DNA of 64,000 nucleotides. It comes from Sphaerolaimus hirsutus. Lineage: Eukaryota > Nematoda > Chromadorea > Monhysterida > Sphaerolaimidae. Shown here in pieces: positions 57,101 to 64,000 of the stretch (its first letter is position 1; every line of letters starts with the position of its first letter). A program made the translations under genes and the position numbers. The notes under the pieces are model-generated. The model was not told where the DNA came from. It searched no databases and was given only the letters and a program-made list of their open reading frames with translations. The stretch is from assembly GCA_964036195.1 (NCBI GenBank), contig OZ038452.1, forward strand, positions 14,626,704 through 14,690,703. The letters are read 5' to 3'.

Positions 57101-59651
57101 GCTTTAAAAAATACCGATCTACACGCTATTACCAATTTGTTCCTTTAAAATGTACTGTACTACAAAAATACAATTCCCTAAATTTTATGTAGCTAGTGTT
57201 ATGTGTATAATCGATGATTATACCCTAGCATGTGGATACCCAACAATATGGCCGAAATACCCATACCCAAAATTCCCATACCCAATACCCATGTATGGGT
57301 ATTGCATGCTCCAAACTTTCAATCGCGATTATCTCAAAATCGATTTTTTGTAGATCAGTACTTTTAGAAGCACACCCTTCATATGTTGACACAAGGTCAT
57401 ATCTGGGAGCTTTTAAAAAAAAACGTTTTTTATTAAAAAAAACGTTGTTTTTTTTTTAAAAACATCGAGTTAAAAAAAACGTTTTTTTTCCAACCCTAAT
57501 CATGTCCGCCGAGTATAGTTTAAATGGTTTATACAACTCTAGCAAAAATACATAGGACGCTGCAGCTGCGTGGAGAGATCGTGGCAAAGATGTCACCGTG
57601 GAGCACATAGAAGATCGTGGCCTGGTCGCGCTGCAAGGTAGTTTAGTTGTTTGTGTCGCCTGAAATCCCAAACAGAAACATTCACCTAAAATGTGCCCAT
57701 CTGTAAATAGGCCCCTTCGCCGCTGACGTGCTACAGAATGGCGTCGGCGACAGTCTCGACAAGCTGTATTTCATGCACAGTGTTATTACTAAAGTTTTTG
57801 GTGTGGAGGACTGTCGTATAACTCGGTGCGGCTACACTGGCGAAGATGGATTTGAGGTTTGTGATTTTTAATTTCCTAGCTGTTTTTATGTGGAATGATT
57901 GGGGCAGTATTGTTTATCGTAAGCAGGCACTTTGTCTACTGAGTTTTAATGTCTGGTTCGGTTCCTATTGGTTGAAACATCCGGTCGTTTCAACCAATAG
58001 AAAATACGATAAGATGACCAAAAAAATTGGGAGAATGCACATACGAAAAATTTTTGCCAAATGTTTATATGAAGACATGTAGCATTTTATCGATGGCCAT
58101 TCATTCGCCTTACAGCCCCTCCATCCCCAGATTTCGGTACCATCTCGGGATGCCGCTGCTCTATGCGTCCATCTGATGTCGCTGTCGGAAGGTGGCGGCC
58201 AATGCCGCCTGGCCGGGCTGGGTGCCAGAGATGTGTTGCGGTTGGAAGCCGGCCTGTGTCTATACGGCAGCGACATCGACGACACCACTACCCCGGTAGA
58301 GGCCACTCTGCTGTGGACTGTGGGTGAGTGCTCGCTTGTTTGTTATGTAAGAGGCAACAAGCGCCGTGATACTTTTCATAGACACCACTGCAAAATAAAT
58401 AGCACCGGCCCCACGACGCTCTTTTTCGAAAGTCGTGGCATTTTTAATAGCTTAATAATTTCTTTCAAAAATACCTTGGGAACTTGTTTCAAGGTAACCT
58501 TTTTTTAAAGTAGACAGTGTGCACATTGCACTTTTAAATTCGTTATTGTTCTTGCAGCAAAGTCACGGCGTCAAATGGCAAACTTCCCCGGCGCTGAGAG
58601 GATCCTTGGCCAGGTCAAAAACAGATCGGTGGTCAAGCGCAAACGTGTCGGCATGATATCCGAGAGTGGTCGCCCACCCAGAGGTATAGAAGTTTTGTAA
58701 TTTTTTCCGTACCGAATTAATGGTGTCCAGTTTTCTTCGTATCGATTTGACACAATTTTGGGCTGGACAATTATTCTTTTGGTCCTAGCATATTCTGATA
58801 ATGTTTATAAAAATCTTTGGTTTACAAATTTTGCCATTGCTTTCCAATCAATATCTTGATATTTTGTAGAGAGATCACAGATGTGTAGATGTGTCACCAT
58901 TTTACCCATCAAAAAATCCTTTTTCGCTGGTAATGCGCGATCCCTGATCAACTCTTTTTCCATCCGTGTTGAAAAAAGCGCTTTTTTCAACAGCCCGTTT
59001 AAAAACGAGAGTTTTTACATAAAAAGAGCCCTTTCCGTTTTTTTAAAAAATGTCCAGACATTTCCAAATTTGTCAATTTCACACTGTCAAATTCACACTG
59101 TCAATTTGTCAAAACGCACTGCAATTCACAGCAGTGCAGCTTTGTGAATATTCTTTGTGCCCTTTTTGTCCATTGTAACCTCCAAAATCAGAAGTAGCCA
59201 AAAAATCTGCCTCCGAGATAGATAAATAGATAAGCGTCCTTCGAGTAGATAGCTGGGCGATTTGGGGGGGGGGGGGGGTAACCCCCTTTTCCTACCTCTG
59301 GTTTGCCCACAACTGACCAAACCTAACCAAAATATCGAAAAAAAAGCGCTGGCCATCCTTAATCCACCCGAAACAACCGATCAACCCAAAACCCATGAAC
59401 ATTTTCCAGGTGGCGCCACCCTGCACCACCCGTCAACCTCGGAGCAAGTGGGTACGGTAACTTCCGGCAGCCCCGCGCCTAATCTGCCCAGCCGCACCAG
59501 CGTGGCCATGGGCTACGTGCAGCCAAAGTTCGCCGCCGTCGGCACCGAGCTGATCGCGAGGCAGTCGGGTGGCGGCAGGCACGTGGACACTGCGGTCAAG
59601 GTCAGCCGCATGCCCTTTGTACCCACTGGGTACTTTATAAAGAGAAAGTGA
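54124..59651 (+). CDS. AMT: aminomethyltransferase, glycine cleavage T-protein, 8 exons, complete
   Basis: Mitochondrial enzyme of the glycine cleavage system. It moves the aminomethyl group from the lipoyl H-protein to tetrahydrofolate, releasing ammonia. Exons: 54124-54264, 54416-54555, 55297-55486, 57556-57637, 57711-57856, 58131-58323, 58558-58683, 59410-59651; all phases close, 419 aa against 403 in human. The N-terminus ([20 protein letters not shown]) is basic with no acids, fitting a mitochondrial presequence, and ends before [11 protein letters not shown]. Conserved segments: [37 protein letters not shown] (the Asp pair of the folate site), [29 protein letters not shown] and [11 protein letters not shown] at the end. 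Exon 6 is taken to start at ATTTCGG (58131), which gives the family's EISVP; an AG 15 nt earlier would add PLHPQ. Confidence 0.95.
54598..55247. mobile_element. family E-like element with nested family A in AMT intron 2
   Basis: Ends CCAGTTTCGCAAAAGAAG and CTTCTTTTGCGAAAATGGCC with GAAGTGAGAAGTAAAA words and complements. At 54725-55056 a family A variant is nested (TACCGTATATCCTCGAATAA … TTATTCAAGGATATACGGTA), of the AATAAGACCCC subtype. Together they fill intron 54556-55296. Confidence 0.75.
55487..57555. other. AMT intron 3 and its repeats
   Basis: It holds a family L copy (56286-56517), a G-type hAT-like element (56524-57498) and, within that, family H. The 55600-56280 stretch has a G/C-tract repeat with GCTATCTATCTATCC (also at 34020, 45740 and 59240) and otherwise nothing that I can name. 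Confidence 0.5.
56524..57498. mobile_element. family G hAT-like element with nested H element
   Basis: Ends TAGGGTTGGCCGATG and TTCCAACCCTA, flanked by ATCATGTC on both sides (56516-56523 and 57499-57506). Nested inside is H (56703-57377): ends GGGTGTGCTTCTAAAAGTAC and complement. Its interior repeats AAAAGTACCGATCTAC about eight times at uneven spacing. Confidence 0.82.
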
Positions 59652-62209
59652 TTTCTTGGAACTCCAAGTGCCGTCTGTGGCTAGAATTTGAATTTATTTT
59701 ATTTTATTGCCGGTGTGTTGAGACAGCCCACTTGAAGCTGGTCGATCATGTAAATAGTAGTCGGTGCCTTCACTACTATTTTACTTGTAAGGTTAAGAGT
59801 TGTTGTTAAAGTAAATGCTCATTTGAAGGAATATAGGTGCTTTTCTGCTCTTCAGTGCCACTGTTTTTATTTAAGCAACGTTTATACTCCATTTTGTGCC
59901 GACAAAAAAGGAAGTGAAAAAGTTCCATAATTCTGGAAAAAAAGTTCTACATATGCAACAAAAAGCAGTGACTCACTAGTTGAGTGTACACACATGCCGA
60001 TTTGCAGATAATTCGTGTATGTAATTCAAGTTTGAAAACGAATTTCAGTTGTCGGTTCGGTTTCAAAAGAAAAACCGAACCGACAACTGAAATTCGTTTT
60101 CAAATGCCTGAAGTCTTGAACGACAGGCTCAAACTATCTGCAAATCGGCTTGTTTGTGCGTTCAACTAGTGAACACATTTAACTGCCTTTTCTTGCAGAT
60201 ATGGAACATCATTCCAGAATTATGCAACTTTTTCACTTATTTTTTGTCCGTACACGAAACCGTGTAAACGCCGCTTTACACTTTCTGGTGTAATACGCGC
60301 CGTTACTTAACATTCTCTTCTATGTCCATTTTGAGCGGTTTCCAGACTGAGCCACCACTGTGCCTCATTCCATAATCCAAGATTCCCTATGCATGTCCAA
60401 ATGGCTGTGTTCTACATGTATCAACTTGCCCGAATTTTACTCACTGGTAATTCGAGATGATGTTAGTACTTAGGTATTTATGTGCGTAGCGTACAATTAC
60501 AATAGTCGAACACATGAATTAGAAACTGATAAGGACGTATCATGTTTTTCTGTGTAACCGAGAGTGTACTGAGAAAAATAAAAACAAAGGATTATCAGCT
60601 AGTGGCACGTCCACCCATGACACCCCCAAGCCCCCGGACAATTTGAATGCTAAACAAAGATAAACGCGAAAAAAAGTATCTAAAATTCAAAAAAATCATG
60701 AAATTTCGTTCGTGAATGAAAAGGCATAGCTACGATGAATCAATGTGTTATACACATGCGTATAGTATGCTACTCAATAGCTTATACAGGCCACACCACT
60801 TCGAATGTTCTGTGAAAAAAACTGGCAAATGTGATACAAACTCAATTAAAGATAAATGAATAGTTTTGCCTCCAATGGGTACAAACAACAAGGTTCAACT
60901 TATAATGACACCATCACTGGGGGTAAACGGGCGCGAGATTTGTGAAAGGTGAAGTGTTGTTATGAATATGCGATACGCCGCTATTCTTGCTACCATAATT
61001 TTCAAGCTCAGGCTGGTCATTGTGAAAAATGGCAGAAAATAAGATGTTTTCCAGCAGAAACATTTTTTTTGCAAATGATATCGATGAGTTATCAATGTAA
61101 ATAATCATTTGCTCTGAGAGCTCCAGATAGCGTAGCAAAAACGCATACCTACTTCGATTGATTCATCAGCTCACTATTTGACTACGAGCCAAATTCACTT
61201 TTCCATCTTATCAAGCTGAGAATCAGCTTATTGAGAAAAATGCCAGTTCACTGAAAAATTGATTTTTGCATAAATATTAATATGCGTGTATTGCGCATGT
61301 ATTATGTACATTTGCTTTATTTTTTATTATTAATTCTTCACTACAGCTTGATAAGATTATTTGGCTCAACGAATTTATTATACACAGGGACCAGTGACTA
61401 AAATATTCCTTGCCGTATTAGGGAAACTATTCCAATATAAACAATAAGTAGGTGAACAATTCTGATGTAACTGTAGAGAGAAATTGTTTTCCTGTCGTTT
61501 TTCACAAGAAATGCTGACAGAAAAAGTTGGCAGGAAGAATGGTGGTCTATAGAAGAAAGAATTCAGTATACTCAGCGGACATCACACTTAGTATGAAAAC
61601 CTACCATAACCCATCTGAATAATGGACCAAAAATTATACAGTTTTTCATATTTCATTTTTACTATTGAATAATTAAGCACGAAATTTATCACAAGGTTTT
61701 ATTCATTAAATTATGATAGGATGCTGCGCATACTTTGCGGTCCGCCGAGTATACGTCTTGTTTGAAACAAATCCCACACTTATCCTATTTACACTCCCAA
61801 TTATACCCAGTGATTATTGCACTCAAACCTGCGCCTTATCATTTGCACTTAGGTACTTGGGTCACATATCTTTTTATGCGGTTTACCTAAATTTTGAGAC
61901 ATAGAACTTTACTTGCTTACTTGAACATCCTTTTTAAATACTTTGAAATTTATGCAACTTTATGGTTGCACGCCTGACACCGCATGAAACTGGACGACGA
62001 GAGCTTGCGCTCAACAATTAAAAATATCAGCGAGCAAATTGACGCAGAGAATCAAGCAAGACAAAGGGCAAATACACCTGCACCTTGACCGGGTGTATCG
62101 CTAAGCCGAGCGCGTTTCCATACAAACAACTAGGTAGTTAGAAACAAGTCCATCATTCTCAACCACCGCATGCACTTCAAAGCGGCCGCCCGCACTTTGA
62201 TGCCGCACT
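59652..62209. other. intergenic region with foldback elements and a family I copy
   Basis: A nested foldback lies at 59898-60252 (outer arms GTGAAAAAGTTCCATAATTC and complement; inner 59976-60171 with CTAGTTGAGTGTACACACAT-type arms). A complete family I copy is at 61567-61754 (GTATACTCAGCGGACATC … GGTCCGCCGAGTATAC). The rest is AT-rich, without a gene that I can support. It contains the 3' flanks of AMT and of the next gene. Confidence 0.5.
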
Positions 62210-63375
62210 TCAATACTGCGTGCTGTACTGCTGGGCGAAGCTGCGCCAGTCCATGGGCGTCGCGTTGTACAGGCCGGCCTTTTCGGGCGTGAAGGCGCGC
62301 GCGCGCGGCGGCGGCGCCGGCGGTGGGGGGCTGAACGTGCTGCGCAGCGTGGTCGTTGGCTGGGCTACCTGCGGGGGGTGTTGAGATGTTGGATTGGTGT
62401 CCCTTGACGTGTGACGCGCCGTTGATCGGCTTGGGAATCGAGGAACGCGCAAACTGGGTGTTGACTAGTGCTAGCCAGCTATTTTAATGAGCTGGTTGGT
62501 TGAGACACAATTTTGCCAGACGTTTGAAGCTCAATTTTCGATGTTTCACGATTCGTGACATTTTGCAGGTCACTTTCCGGGGTGCAGAATTTGTGCGCTT
62601 TTAACTCTGTGTAACTCTGTTGACTTACCTCGCGACTAGGTGAGAACAACCGCGGCATGGAGGTTGACAGGCTCGGTCCGCCCCCGCCGTAGTCGGTGGA
62701 TTTTGTGGCGCTGTAAATCATTGCATGGCCACTGTTATTCTACGTGTATTTACGTGGCGCACCACAGAGTGCTCCCACAGTCGCATACTGACCTGTAAGA
62801 CTCTTGCACGTAGCCCTGAGTGATGGGCGCCACACTGGCCAGTGGCACATTGCGCTGGTGGACATTGGCCGCAATGTGTTCGATATTCTGATCGCGCTTG
62901 GCGGCCGCCTTCTCCAGCACCGTCTGCGGCAAGTAGTCGATAGCAGAATTGTGCTCGTTGCGGCCCGCCTCGACGACCCATCGGTCGGCCGCCTCGCGCC
63001 GCCTGGGGCAGTCCCGGACCTTGTAAAATGTCAAATGTCACGCAAAGTGTCAAAAGTCATGTAAAATGCCCTGCAAAATGGCATACGTATGTACGTATGC
63101 CTTTTTCCAGGGCATTTTACATGACTTTTGACACTGCGTGACATTTTACAGGGCATTTTACAGGGTCTGGGACTGGCACCTGGAGAACAGGTCCATGCCG
63201 CGGCTGCGGCCCTGCTCGGACTCGCCGTGCAGCTGGCCGAAATCCTTGGGCCTGCGTTGTTGTTTTTTCGGTTGGATGGTGTGGTTTCACTTTCAAAGCT
63301 GACATTCTTTCTAACTGACCCAGCGGCTAGCTCTGCGTTCACACTCTGGATATGTTCCTTGCGCACGTCGCTCGA
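62210..63375 (-). CDS. 3' part of a synaptopodin-like gene, 5 exons seen
   Basis: Exons: 63375-63320, 63251-63180, 63002-62793, 62710-62629, 62368-62210 (TGA at 62212-62210); phases close, about 192 codons. The 5' end lies further right, probably outside the window. Residues read …NAELAAGPKDFGQLHGE…, then RGMDLFSRRREAADRWVVE. This resembles the short basic GxxLFxxRRxxADxxVV segment of synaptopodin-2-type actin/α-actinin-binding proteins. The C-terminal half is Pro/Ser-rich (STFSPPPPAPPPRARAF) and probably disordered. The family call is tentative: based on one motif and overall composition. The intron between 63180 and 63002 is a family C transposon. Confidence 0.6.
63003..63179. mobile_element. 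family C element coinciding with an intron
   Basis: On the minus strand the intron starts GTGCCAGTCCCAGACCCTGT and ends GGTCCGGGACTGCCCCAG. CCAGG is repeated on both sides (63184-63180 and 63006-63002). Splicing CCAG|GT…CCAG|G removes the element and one target copy exactly, leaving CTCCAG-GCGG in frame (SRRRE). Confidence 0.85.
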
Positions 63376-63907
63376 CTGTGTCTATGTGTTGGTGGCGCGT
63401 TACAGAAAGCCTATTGAAGCATTGACTCTAATGAGAAGAAATTTCACTAAAGATAGGGTATTAATAATGAGACTGTCCACCGAACATGCACTAATTATTC
63501 AAGTGTAAGTGAGCTTCCTACAGACTCGCGTGTTTTGCACTGCGCTAATGAAAAGATTGCTGGAACGGCGCCAGAAAGATTTAACTAAGGACCGACAAAC
63601 ATTGGTGGGACTGTATTCTTCCCACTGCCCCCTAAGGAAAAGTAAAACAGCATCCGAACGCTTTTTGGCGCCAATCCATGGTATTGAGAAGAGGCACACT
63701 AAGTTATTTTTCAGCATGTTTTGGCTGGTGCATGTTCGTCATAGCCAGGTGTAACTCGTAGCTCGTAAGAATGTCGGGTGCACACATCTGACGCCTGCCT
63801 GATCGCAGCCAATTTGTAAATACCCTGTGCCTTACTGACCTGCTCTGTTCTCGTATCTGCGAAGTTGGGTGTTTTTGACGTATAAACAAATAAACATGCA
63901 TGGACTG

Positions 63908-64000
63908 GGGGCAGTCCCGAGCCCTGTAAATAGTTAAGTCAGGTGTCAAATGTCATGTAAAATGTAAATCAAAACAAAAACAAAATTGTTATTGGACTTT
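63908..64000. mobile_element. left part of another family C element, cut by the window end
   Basis: GGGGCAGTCCCGAGCCCTGT at 63909 followed by CAGGTGTCAAATGTCATGTA. The right end is outside. If the synaptopodin-like gene has an exon just beyond either side, this would be another intron copy. Confidence 0.6.

Noticed and set aside
1..64000. tRNA, rRNA or other structural RNA genes
   Set aside because: I looked for tRNA box A/B pairs and conserved rRNA segments and saw none that I could support by eye.

Overview
This is eukaryotic nuclear DNA from an invertebrate animal. The protein-coding exons are GC-rich (about 50-250 nt each), end on GT..AG sites with matching phases, and lie in AT-rich DNA that is packed with short inverted-repeat transposons. 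Identifiable genes are animal (ELAPOR, TLCD, Beclin 1, a CNC factor with a SKN-1-like end, mitochondrial aminomethyltransferase). I could not settle the phylum. The short end after the CNC basic region recalls nematode SKN-1, but that alone does not place the organism.

Layout. Minus strand, left to right: a 293-aa four-span membrane protein (48-1438, 5 exons); about 14 kb dominated by repeats, with one possible small + strand gene (10742-12213); an ELAPOR orthologue (15808-22044, 17 exons, 1087 aa); a TLCD1/2-like TLC-domain membrane protein (24403-27383, 4 exons); 6.7 kb of repeats; a type II membrane protein with a methyltransferase-like lumenal part (34109-35957, 2 exons); 6.4 kb of repeats; a CNC-type transcription factor (42402-46382, 9 exons); and Beclin 1 (46781-53203, 6 exons, 418 aa). 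Then on the + strand comes the glycine-cleavage T-protein AMT (54124-59651, 8 exons, 419 aa), divergent from Beclin. The 3' part of a minus-strand synaptopodin-like gene (62210-63375 and beyond) closes the window. Exon models were assembled by eye; in nearly all cases exon lengths and phases close exactly.

Functional theme. Beclin 1 (autophagy initiation), ELAPOR (endolysosomal autophagy regulator) and the CNC factor (stress response, with a possible ER-anchored N-terminus like NRF1/SKN-1A) lie on the same strand. The Beclin stop codon and the CNC start are only 398 nt apart.

The most unusual aspect is how transposons relate to introns. A short TIR family (called family C; ends resemble GGCAGTCCCAGACCCTGTAAA) carries 4-5 bp target duplications resembling CCAGG, a proto-splice site. 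In two genes a copy essentially is the intron, using the duplicated target and its own terminal bases as splice sites. In a third gene, nested C and D insertions appear to have destroyed the first codons of an exon and supplied a replacement acceptor plus about a dozen codons in frame. At least eight other inverted-repeat families (named A, B, D, E, G-N here), several with clean 8-bp or 3-bp duplications and up to three nesting levels, make up most of the non-coding sequence.
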